Assembly: GCF_003609975.1 (NCBI RefSeq)
Contig: NZ_AP018400.1
Coordinates: 1,004,501-1,068,500, forward strand
Direction of reading: 5' to 3'
From: Streptococcus ruminantium
GTDB taxonomy: Bacteria > Bacillota > Bacilli > Lactobacillales > Streptococcaceae
Length of the DNA stretch: 64,000 nucleotides
Within the stretch, counting starts at the first letter, position 1; each line of letters starts with the position of its first letter. Shown piece after piece: positions 8,453 to 15,259 of the stretch. The notes under the pieces were generated by a model that saw nothing but the letters and a program-made list of their open reading frames with translations, did not search any database and had not been told where the DNA came from. A program made the translations under genes and the position numbers.

Positions 8453-9523
8453 TTATAATTTATCCAAAGCATTTTTCTGTTCATCATTGACAATGTGAGT
8501 ATAGAGGTCTGTAACCTGAGTATTGGCATGACCTAATTGATGACTAACAAGAACTTGTGACTTTGTGGCATCATAAAGGCGTGTTGCAAGCGTGTGTCGG
8601 AGCTTATGGGGAGTCACACGTATTTTAAAATCTGCGGAGTATTTGGCTACCATTTTTTCAATAGAAGAAGCGTCGATACGATTAGGAAGCCCACGGTATT
8701 CCGATAGAAAGAAGGCGGTATCTGCTTTTTCAGCCTTGTAGCGTTGCTGACGGATACTCATATAATTCTCCAAATAGGGCTTGGCAAAACCGGCTACATT
8801 TACTGAGTCGCGCTTGCCACCTTTACGCGTAACTTCAATCATCATCATTTTGATATTAACATCACGGAGGTCTAAATTGACAGCCTCGGATAAACGGACA
8901 CCAGATGCTAACAGAAGGGCTAGAATTGCTAAGTCTCTTTCTTTATTTTTTTGAAAAGAAGAGAGGGCTCGTTTGGATAATTTAGCTTGATATTCATTTT
9001 CTACATAGTCCAGGAATTCCATGGTCTCATCACCTAAAAAGAGCTTTTGCTTGATGTTTTCTGCCCGTGCTGCTAAGGTTTCTTTCTTTTTCTTGGTGGA
9101 TACCTTTTTCATAACATTGCGGTAGAAGTAGGGTTCTCCTTGCTCATTCTCCACCTCTTCAGTCAAATACTTGAAGAGACTAGAAAGCGCCGACAGAGTA
9201 CGGTTAATGGTGGTCTGCGACACGCCATTCTGCGTGGTGTTAGCATTTAATAAAGGGCGCTCTCGTAGATAAAGAATAAAGGCCTCCATATCTTTCTTTG
9301 TCAGATGTTCAAGCGCCTCCAATGGGATGTCAGCAATCTGTCTAGCAGACACCAAGGCAGAATCTTGCAACCATTCAAAGAAACGTCGATATTCTTTCAA
9401 GTATTCGTATAAAGTTGTAAAGCTGTAAGGAACAGTTAGCTTAGATTGATAATACTCCAGCACATACCAAGGCATGATGGCTTTTAATTGCTCAATTTTC
9501 TCTAATAACAACTCACGTCGCAT
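8453..9523 (-). CDS. xerS: Tyrosine recombinase XerS (chromosome dimer resolution)
   Basis: 356 aa, the usual XerS length. N-terminal SAM-like core-binding domain (about 15-140) and C-terminal catalytic domain with Arg in SGVRLSEAV, the HKLRH box in [19 protein letters not shown], and the nucleophile Tyr in TDLYTHI. XerS replaces XerC/XerD in streptococci and lactococci: one recombinase acts at difSL with FtsK to resolve chromosome dimers at septation. The matching dif-like site lies 53 bp upstream, the known arrangement. Start chosen at ATG with GGAG upstream. A single-gene transcript is likely. Confidence 0.95.
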   Translation of the reverse strand: MRRELLLEKIEQLKAIMPWYVLEYYQSKLTVPYSFTTLYEYLKEYRRFFEWLQDSALVSARQIADIPLEALEHLTKKDMEAFILYLRERPLLNANTTQNGVSQTTINRTLSALSSLFKYLTEEVENEQGEPYFYRNVMKKVSTKKKKETLAARAENIKQKLFLGDETMEFLDYVENEYQAKLSKRALSSFQKNKERDLAILALLLASGVRLSEAVNLDLRDVNIKMMMIEVTRKGGKRDSVNVAGFAKPYLENYMSIRQQRYKAEKADTAFFLSEYRGLPNRIDASSIEKMVAKYSADFKIRVTPHKLRHTLATRLYDATKSQVLVSHQLGHANTQVTDLYTHIVNDEQKNALDKL

Positions 9524-9575
9524 AATTTTCTCCTGATTTTTTACTTATTGGTAGTATAGCATAAGTCTATATAAG

Positions 9576-9606
9576 TTTCAAGAAAATTATAGTTTTTCGG
9601 AAAGAT
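9576..9606 (-). other. dif: difSL-type chromosome dimer resolution site
   Basis: A 31-bp imperfect inverted repeat. On - it reads ATCTTTCCGAAAA, then ACTATA, then ATTTTCTTGAAA, matching in sequence (as recalled) and position the difSL site upstream of xerS in other streptococci. Coding strand bias flips here (+ to the left, - to the right), which independently supports the terminus. The recombining core is expected near ACTATA. Confidence 0.88.
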
Positions 9607-9614
9607 GTTTGTGA

Positions 9615-9643
9615 GTAAATTACTATCAGTAAAAGTAATTTAC
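9615..9643 (+). repeat. Left copy of 20-bp direct repeat, inside a perfect 10-bp inverted repeat
   Basis: TTACTATCAGTAAAAGTAAT (9620-9639) recurs identically at 12418-12437. Here it is the centre of a perfect inverted repeat GTAAATTACT (9615-9624) / AGTAATTTAC (9634-9643) with a 9-nt loop. It starts 9 bp past the dif-like site. It may be the left boundary of the two-gene insert. Confidence 0.7.
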
Positions 9644-9677
9644 ATATAACCAAAAAATTTTTTTCACCGCTTTCACT

Positions 9678-9814
9678 AAAAATGTACAAAACTAGGACTT
9701 ATAATGACGGGAAACCGGATTTCTCAATATTCCCCATTTCGAGTAAAATGTACATAATTAAACGGAAAACTAAAAATTTTTTTAAAGTAGATTTTGGAAA
9801 AATGTACATTTGAA
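9678..9814 (+). repeat. Cluster of ATGTACA-centred motifs, left flank of the insert
   Basis: Three copies of an AAAATGTACA motif at 9678-9691, 9745-9755 and 9798-9814. The last, AAAAATGTACATTTGAA, is repeated exactly at 12186-12202 on the other side of the two genes. The 9640-9914 stretch otherwise holds no gene. Confidence 0.55.
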
Positions 9815-9914
9815 TTTTATTTTTGCTTATGACTAAAGTATTTTGTAACGTCTCAATTATAGTCTCTATTTATTTCTTATTATATTTAGAATACACACTT
9901 CTAAACTTATTCCT

Positions 9915-10916
9915 TTAGGAAGGAGTGCAATTTTCTCCCCATAGTTTTGGTTCATCAGGAAATATATTATCATGTGTCTTAAAATAATACTCTCTCACTA
10001 CTTCAACCCACTTATTTATCATATTAGCCGCCAACAATGCATCACTGGAAGGGTATAAAGTTAAAAATAGGGTTGTAAGTTGTGCTAAAGTAATAGCCGA
10101 ATGTTCACCTGGAGTCGTTAAACCAAAATCTGTGCGCCCGACAGTAATGACCTCCTCGTTTCCGATTGTACCAAGTCTATTAAAGGTGCCTTGAGATGAG
10201 GGATGTATAACTTCATTGGCTAATTGATATTGATGTTGCCACAAATTTGCAGGAAAACTTGCTTTATTCTTTATATCATCAAAACGAATAAATTTCTGTT
10301 TAGAATCAAATTCACCACATGCTTTAGCCCAATCATACCTGTCTTCTGAATTGCGGGAAGAAATAAAGGACTCTGCTACTTTTTCTCCATATTTTGAGAT
10401 AAATGATGCAATAATATTTAATTCATAAAGTGAGCGCCATCTAGCATAGGCACCATCAGCAAAACCATTCTTCATTAACGTAATAATCTCTAAAAATTGT
10501 TGAAGCCCTCTTCCGTGGATATATTTTAAGGCAGTATATGTCTGAATTGACTTCTCTTTTTCCTCAGCGTCTAATTCATTTACAAATTCAGAATAATCTC
10601 TTACAGCTTCTAAGACCATCATATACATAGCTTCAGAAGTCACAAAAGCACTAGACCATTCTTGATTTATTCGTGCAAGTATTTCTGTTTCTTCATTTCT
10701 AAAAAATAGTGAATTCTCATGCATTATCGTTTTAGCATCATCCACCATTTGATCCGAAACGTCAATAAGCATTGTTTGATATAAATCTGAAAGGTCAGCC
10801 TTTTCGTATTTCTCTAAAAAATTATCAATTTCTTCTTGATTAGTTAACGTACTTATTTGTTCTTCAAGTACCTTATTTAATGTATCTGTAAAAAACTTTT
10901 CGAATCTATCAGCCAT
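9915..10916 (-). CDS. DUF5677-like hypothetical protein in dif-adjacent insert
   Basis: A 333-aa soluble, mostly helical protein. The N-terminal third is acidic and helical (EKFFTDTLNKVLEEQ, NQEEIDNFLEKYEKADLSD). The centre has ALKYIHGRGLQQFLEIITLM and GFADGAYARWRSLYELNIIASFI (about 125-172), and later LANEVIHPSSQGTFNRLG (about 230-247); this Y-AR-R-L-E core with H..S is the pattern I associate with DUF5677. No enzyme motif is recognised. It starts 23 nt after the AlbA_2-type gene on the same strand, so the two form an operon. Its AT-richness and position between nested repeats beside dif suggest an acquired cassette. Function unknown; a defence role is inference. Confidence 0.65.
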   Translation of the reverse strand: MADRFEKFFTDTLNKVLEEQISTLTNQEEIDNFLEKYEKADLSDLYQTMLIDVSDQMVDDAKTIMHENSLFFRNEETEILARINQEWSSAFVTSEAMYMMVLEAVRDYSEFVNELDAEEKEKSIQTYTALKYIHGRGLQQFLEIITLMKNGFADGAYARWRSLYELNIIASFISKYGEKVAESFISSRNSEDRYDWAKACGEFDSKQKFIRFDDIKNKASFPANLWQHQYQLANEVIHPSSQGTFNRLGTIGNEEVITVGRTDFGLTTPGEHSAITLAQLTTLFLTLYPSSDALLAANMINKWVEVVREYYFKTHDNIFPDEPKLWGENCTPS

Positions 10917-10939
10917 TATTGCTCCTACTGCTTAATTCT

Positions 10940-12073
10940 CTAAATATAGACTGCTCTATACTCTTGCAACTTCTTGTTTAAAAATCTACCCACTTTAATG
11001 TCATGATTGTTAATCTGAGATAATCGTTCATCATCTGATGAAATTTGGGGTTTCTGAATGAATTGCAAATCTTTAGAGGATAAATTTTCTCTTAGAAATC
11101 TATTGAATTTTTCTCTTTCAAAATCATTTTCAAAAACTAAAATAACTTCTAAAAATCGTCTCTTTGAAATCGCAGCCTCATGGTTATCTGAATCAAATAA
11201 AAATTCATGTATATCCCATTCAATTGAGTCACGAGTAAAGTATCTATACGATAAGGAATCTTTTGTAATGCGAGCATTATCTAAGAATTCCCACTTAGGT
11301 ATGGAAGTCATATATCTTCCTGAATCCATAACAATCATTTCATCCTCATACAATATCGTTTGATGGTATTTAAATTGATATTTTTTAAAATAATGATTTG
11401 AATTCATTTGTGTATGAGCATAAAATACATCTCGATTACGATCTTCAGAATCATTGTCTTCTTCAAATGTAAATTCAGGAAACAACTTATAGTATTTTCC
11501 GTTTGAATTATTTTCCCAAGAGCTCCTATCTTTTATATAACTGCTTAATTTATCAAAAGGTAAGAGATCTAGCCCAAATCTTTTACGCCATAATAATTCA
11601 ACTTCATGAGAAGAAGCGATGCTACTAATTGGAGTATTGCTATCTTGTCTTCTAGTATAAATAACTCCTGGTAATATTTTTGATTTATCTCGGGTGAATT
11701 GTTCTTCAAGATAATAAGGAACTTGTTTTGAGTTGTATATAACTAAAACATCAATTTCATTATCTTCAATCTGAATAGTTTCTAGTTTAACAAAAGGAGA
11801 GATACCGCCAGCAAACTTTTGATTTCTAAGCATATCGACAATGTCAGCTTGGCTCTTTCTATTTTCGTCATGAGAAATACCTTTTATTTCTCCATCATCT
11901 GCAACACCAAATATTAGGTATGCATCTCTATTAACTAAATTATTTGCTAAACAAATAATATCATGAACAAACTTTGCATTGTTAGAATGATATTTTTCTT
12001 TATAATCCCAGTAACTTCCTTCTCGTTGCATTTTAATTAAAGAAAGTATTTCATCTTCAAAACTAGTATCCAT
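10940..12073 (-). CDS. AlbA_2 (Schlafen-type) putative ATP/nucleic-acid-binding protein
   Basis: A 377-aa protein. Residues about 8-150 match the AlbA_2 / Schlafen domain: EGSYWDYKEKYH (about 18-29), DIICLANNLVNRDAYLIFGVADDGEIKGI (about 39-67), and YTRRQDSNTPIS (about 139-150). The rest (about 165-377) has no recognised domain and is rich in charged and aromatic residues. AlbA_2 proteins occur as regulators, helicase-linked proteins and in many accessory and defence loci. An extended -10 TGGTATAAT lies about 30 bp upstream on - and GAGGTAA serves as RBS. It is first in the operon, followed by the DUF5677-type gene. The partner pairing and location suggest joint function, unproven. Confidence 0.72.
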   Translation of the reverse strand: MDTSFEDEILSLIKMQREGSYWDYKEKYHSNNAKFVHDIICLANNLVNRDAYLIFGVADDGEIKGISHDENRKSQADIVDMLRNQKFAGGISPFVKLETIQIEDNEIDVLVIYNSKQVPYYLEEQFTRDKSKILPGVIYTRRQDSNTPISSIASSHEVELLWRKRFGLDLLPFDKLSSYIKDRSSWENNSNGKYYKLFPEFTFEEDNDSEDRNRDVFYAHTQMNSNHYFKKYQFKYHQTILYEDEMIVMDSGRYMTSIPKWEFLDNARITKDSLSYRYFTRDSIEWDIHEFLFDSDNHEAAISKRRFLEVILVFENDFEREKFNRFLRENLSSKDLQFIQKPQISSDDERLSQINNHDIKVGRFLNKKLQEYRAVYI

Positions 12074-12185
12074 TTGTTACCTCATTTCATAACATTATAC
12101 ACTTCTTATTATACCACTAACGCAGTAAAAACATATAGACTATATCACTACGGTACTCCTCTAAAATCTACACAATATTATCTTA

Positions 12186-12202
12186 AAAAATGTACATTTG
12201 AA
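12186..12202 (+). repeat. Right copy of inner 17-bp direct repeat
   Basis: AAAAATGTACATTTGAA, identical and in the same orientation as 9798-9814. Another TTTTGTACAATTGAA-like copy lies near 12230-12246. These lie just upstream of the AlbA_2-type gene. Confidence 0.6.
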
Positions 12203-12320
12203 CTCACTAACTTCCTAATATTTTCTACTTCATTTTGTACAATTGAATCTCTAACCAAGCTACAATCTCCTCATCCAATACTGTACTTTATTAGTGTTTA
12301 AAATAAAGTACAAAATAAAA

Positions 12321-12352
12321 ATAAAGTACATTTTTTGAAGAATGTACTTTAT
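12321..12352. repeat. Perfect 12-bp inverted repeat with GTAC cores
   Basis: ATAAAGTACATT (12321-12332) and AATGTACTTTAT (12341-12352) flank an 8-nt loop; a further AAATAAAGTAC lies just before at 12301-12311. These share the GTAC core with the ATGTACA motifs. There is no U-tract, so it is not an obvious terminator; an operator or recombination-associated structure is possible. Confidence 0.6.
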
Positions 12353-12417
12353 GCTTCTATTCCAGTATTATCAAAGGTTTAAACCATGTTAGGTCAATTG
12401 TTCATAAATTTTTAGTT

Positions 12418-12437
12418 TTACTATCAGTAAAAGTAAT
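12418..12437 (+). repeat. Right copy of outer 20-bp direct repeat
   Basis: TTACTATCAGTAAAAGTAAT, identical and co-oriented with 9620-9639; the two bracket 2.8 kb containing the two-gene cassette. The flanking bases differ from the left copy, so the identity ends sharply. The following 12438-12620 shows no gene. Confidence 0.65.
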
Positions 12438-12624
12438 GTCAAAGAATTAACATTCTAAGCTCGTGTAATAACCTAGAATTGGGTTATATGTCTTTTCAGG
12501 TTTCAAGTTATTTGTATACTTCTAGAATCTGATTTTAAAATGCTTCTAAGCAGATTGTCAGCGGTCTTGTGACCCAGATGTTATTATTTGTTTGAGCGTT
12601 CTAGAATGGTTATTTTATCTACTG

Positions 12625-12858
12625 TTAAAATATAATGTTCCCATCAGTTGCTGAATAGTTTTCTTTGTAGTATTTTTTCTTGTAAATTGTCATAGGAACA
12701 ACGACCAGTAAGTTGGTTTTTGTTGGCAAATCATTATAGCATTTGATAGGCAGCTTATTTCCAGATCAGTCCATCTTGAAAATTTTCAGGACAAATGGAT
12801 TGGCTTGGGGTAGTTGGTTTTCTAAAATGTTAGTCAATGAAGTTTTTCTGACTTAAAA
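12625..12858 (-). pseudogene. Remnant of an unidentified coding sequence
   Basis: One - strand frame reads about 75 codons of protein-like sequence ending at a stop at 12625-12627. It is broken only by a TGA at 12766-12768 (likely a former TGG Trp), giving LENQLPQANPFVLKIFKMD, stop, then SGNKLPIKCYNDLPTKTNLL and so on to DGNIIF. No ATG start or RBS was found and the upstream frame closes at a TAA. The composition is codon-like, but I do not recognise the family. It could be chance. Confidence 0.3.
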
Positions 12859-12906
12859 AATATCCTCTGATGAAATCATCATATAAAGACTCTTTTCTAT
12901 TTTTAT

Positions 12907-12940
12907 AAAAAATTACATAATATATATTATGTAATTTTTT
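12907..12940. terminator. Terminator at the end of satE
   Basis: Near-perfect 16-bp palindrome AAAAAATTACATAATA/TATTATGTAATTTTTT immediately after, and touching, the satE stop codon on -. A/T runs on both sides would allow bidirectional use. Confidence 0.8.
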
Positions 12941-13689
12941 TAAAGTATCAATAAACCATAAACAATCAAAACACTAATAATGCTAAACAAAGAGCCGATT
13001 AGATAATACTCAGCAAATGCTTGGTTCTTTGAAATTTTATCGTAACGTGCAATGGATTTTGCTGTGAAGACAAGACCGATAGCAGTAAATTGTCCAAGAA
13101 GCAAAAAAATTCCCATAATCAAGCGTTCTAATTGCCCTATCAAGGCTCCTGCACCGCTAATTGTTGATTGATTAGCTTCCACTTCTTCCACCTGAACCTG
13201 ATATTTACTGAAAAATAGCTTGAAAATAATGTTGACAGGCTTGGTAAGTAAGATGATGAAGAGGATTCGGACAAGCAAGAAAGCGCTAGAGTTCCAAAAA
13301 GAATGCGTAGCTACATTTACCCCTATCGTTTGATAAAGAATGAAAATGCAGCTAATATGCAAAAACTGATCCAATAAGAAAGCTACAGGCTCCCAAGATG
13401 ATTTTATCCAATGATGTTTGTTGAGGAAATACTTGAGGTAATCAATCGCAGCGTGACTTAGCCAAATTTGGAAAAATAGATCTCCATTTTGATTTGGTGT
13501 GAGGATTGTTAAAATAAAAAGAGGAAAGGCGACAAGCAATAGATGGATAGCGAAGGCAGTAAATTCTCTTTTTTTCGCATCTGCTAGCCTTTGGCTTTGC
13601 AATGTGAAATCACTCAAAAAGTGTGCGATAAGAAGAGCAACTAGAACTGGTTCTTGGATTAAATAGCTAGATATAATAGAATAATTCAT
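12940..13689 (-). CDS. satE: SatE-like DUF3307 membrane protein
   Basis: 249 aa with an N-terminal DUF3307-type region (LLIAHFLSDFTLQSQRLADAKK at about 19-40, then HLLLVAFPLFIL and WLSHAAIDYLKYF) and about six TM helices in all. The last helices follow a loop at about 165-180. It starts 4 nt after satD. In S. mutans the order ylxM-ffh-satC-satD-satE (secretion and acid tolerance operon) has this protein as the last gene; here the same partners are present on -. Molecular function is not established. The name rests on synteny plus family. Confidence 0.72.
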   Translation of the reverse strand: MNYSIISSYLIQEPVLVALLIAHFLSDFTLQSQRLADAKKREFTAFAIHLLLVAFPLFILTILTPNQNGDLFFQIWLSHAAIDYLKYFLNKHHWIKSSWEPVAFLLDQFLHISCIFILYQTIGVNVATHSFWNSSAFLLVRILFIILLTKPVNIIFKLFFSKYQVQVEEVEANQSTISGAGALIGQLERLIMGIFLLLGQFTAIGLVFTAKSIARYDKISKNQAFAEYYLIGSLFSIISVLIVYGLLIL

Positions 13690-13693
13690 GAGC

Positions 13694-14362
13694 TTACCCC
13701 TCTTTTTGGCTTAGTTGCAAGATTAGATTCATAACAGTTTGGCGGTTTCGCAGATAGATTTTTATCCCACTTGATTTTAAACGTTTAGTAAAAGCACTTG
13801 GGCTCAGTTTCATCTTTTCAGCGATTTGTTTTTGCTTAAAATCTTCCTGGTAAATGTTATTGGTCAATAAGGTTTCAAACAATTCCGCCTGGGAAGAGTT
13901 CCAAGCTGCTCTTATGAAATCGCTGGAAGTCAATAAAGGATTGATAACGCGGTCAATTTGCTTGTATTCGGACGAAAATGCTAGCTGACTAGTACCATAG
14001 TCATTATTATCATGGATAAATTCAATCGCTTTGCGTGCTTCCCAGTAAGCTGGACCATCTGCTCCGATACTTTGTCGAGGGTCAATCGTTGTTAAAATAC
14101 CTCCCAGGCCAATTCCAAAGCGAATCTCTAGCTCCCCTCGAAAAGCTATTTGTATTCGATCAATCATAAGAAAGATGTAAGGATTTGGTTTGCAGAGTGC
14201 CTGAAACTCATCTCCCTTTGTAATAGTAAATGGAGAGGCAAATTCACGAGAATAAGAAAAGTTGATTACTTTTAACACATTTTTTAAGCGTTCTTGAACG
14301 GTAGAACGATTTGAAGTCTGTTTTGAGTTGATAATATCACCGATAATGGCTATATAATTCAT
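13694..14362 (-). CDS. satD: SatD-family protein with C-terminal helix-turn-helix
   Basis: 222 aa. The N-terminus MNYIAIIGDIINSKQ and FTITKGDEFQAL, IRFGIGLGGI, GADGPAYWEARKAIE (about 138-152) are features of SatD proteins. The C-terminus (about 172-205, KQKQIAEKMKLSPSAFTKRL) looks like an HTH with a recognition helix, suggesting DNA binding. GGAGG precedes the ATG. Three evenly spaced palindromes overlie its promoter, consistent with autoregulation, which is inference. In S. mutans it lies directly behind ffh/satC; here a degenerate IS separates it from ffh, so it depends on its own promoter. Confidence 0.75.
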   Translation of the reverse strand: MNYIAIIGDIINSKQTSNRSTVQERLKNVLKVINFSYSREFASPFTITKGDEFQALCKPNPYIFLMIDRIQIAFRGELEIRFGIGLGGILTTIDPRQSIGADGPAYWEARKAIEFIHDNNDYGTSQLAFSSEYKQIDRVINPLLTSSDFIRAAWNSSQAELFETLLTNNIYQEDFKQKQIAEKMKLSPSAFTKRLKSSGIKIYLRNRQTVMNLILQLSQKEG

Positions 14363-14387
14363 CAGATGTCCTCCATTCTTCTATATA

Positions 14388-14461
14388 TGTCCATTTTATC
14401 AGACATTTTCTGATTTGTCCATTAAAACGGACATTTTCTAGTTTGTCCATTAAAATGGACA
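14388..14461 (-). promoter_or_regulatory. Three 28-bp-spaced palindromic operators over the satD promoter
   Basis: Three 18-bp palindromes TGTCCATTTTATCAGACA (14388-14405), TGTCCATTAAAACGGACA (14416-14433) and TGTCCATTAAAATGGACA (14444-14461) repeat with an exact 28-bp period and similar TTTTCT linkers. On - they overlie a promoter: TGGACA as -35 (from the middle site), 17-bp spacer, TAAAAT as -10 (in the proximal site). Binding there should block RNA polymerase. The SatD HTH is the natural candidate binder. Confidence 0.65.
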
Positions 14462-14571
14462 TTTATTAAAGGGCTAAAACATTAAAATAACTTTTCAGCT
14501 ACTTCTACTTTTCATTTTTGAAAAATATATTGCAATCATGAGATAGGATATCTTAAAAAAGAAGAGATTTA

Positions 14572-15259
14572 TGTACTGACCCCAAAAAGTTGGACAAGAA
14601 ATATTATTGAAAGGATTTAGTTCTGTATTGAACAGGGCTAATTGAGCTGTTGTTAGGAGGATATCTAGTCGGAATCCTCCCTCAACCATTTCTCTAATTG
14701 TTTCTGCCTTTCTCTCGCTAAGGCTTCGTCCCTGAGGCGCAGTTCCCTCAACTTTTTTAGATAGGCCACCTCAGTTCGTAGACGTTCATTTTCTTCCTGA
14801 AGTCGCTCCAGCTCTGTCATTTCTTCCCAAGTTTTCTTTGGTTTACGTCCCATTTTAGGTATCCTTCCTCTAGGTTTTTCAAGAATAGTATACCCGTTTT
14901 TCTTGTATTGCGCTATCCAATTAGGCAGTGTCCCTATATTTGGTAGTGCATAATCCAGTGAAACGTCTAGTTGAGAACGGCCTCTTAGTAGGACTTCATT
15001 TATGATTTCCTCTTTCAGCTCTGGTGAATAGTAGTTATTTTTCCCTTTTTGGGCACAGTCCAAACCATGTTTGTCAATCAGTCGAACCAAGTATTGTAGA
15101 TGAACCTTAGTCACATTAAATCTTTGGCTGAGTTTGTGGCCAAGTCCAACCTAATTGTTTTAAGTGATAATAGATTTCAATTTTATCGTTAGCGTTTAAT
15201 TTCATAAGAAAAGCACCCCAATCGTTAGATTTTGTGTCTAACTTTTGGGGTGCAGTACA
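14572..15259 (-). mobile_element. Internally deleted IS3-family (IS150-like) element at the ffh stop codon
   Basis: Terminal inverted repeats TGTACTGACCCCAAAAAGTT (14572 on) and, on the other strand, TGTACTGCACCCCAAAAGTT (ending 15259) bound a 688-bp element. The flanking bases TTA at 14569-14571 and 15260-15262 are a 3-bp target duplication, and the right copy is the ffh stop codon (TAA on -). The orfA remnant is inside; nearly all of orfB is missing (68 bp between orfA and the inverted repeat). It cannot transpose on its own. Confidence 0.85.
14665..15205 (-). pseudogene. IS3-family orfA transposase fragment with frameshift
   Basis: The ATG at 15205 starts [19 protein letters not shown]. 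The frame is lost near 15139-15150 and resumes one frame over as [21 protein letters not shown], continuing 149 codons to 14665. It contains an HTH region ([33 protein letters not shown]), the [12 protein letters not shown] linker and a leucine-zipper-like helix ([25 protein letters not shown]), as in IS150 InsJ-type OrfA. Downstream, a short out-of-frame stub ([15 protein letters not shown]) looks like the start of orfB joined to its end by deletion. Confidence 0.8.

Noticed and set aside
12074..12301. 75-aa ORF on + upstream of the AlbA_2-type gene
   Set aside because: Low-complexity AT-rich reading with no RBS, covering the promoter of the divergent gene.
9620..12437. 20-bp direct repeats as duplicated dif sites of an Xer-integrated element
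   Set aside because: The repeat does not resemble the 31-bp dif sequence, so simple Xer-mediated integration is not supported.
14388..14461. Short CRISPR-like array (three repeats at 28-bp period)
   Set aside because: The repeats are adjacent palindromic operators with 10-bp linkers, not repeat-spacer units, and no cas gene is near.
14495..14689. 64-aa ORF as a separate gene
   Set aside because: It is the deletion-fused stub of IS orfB running out through the inverted repeat.
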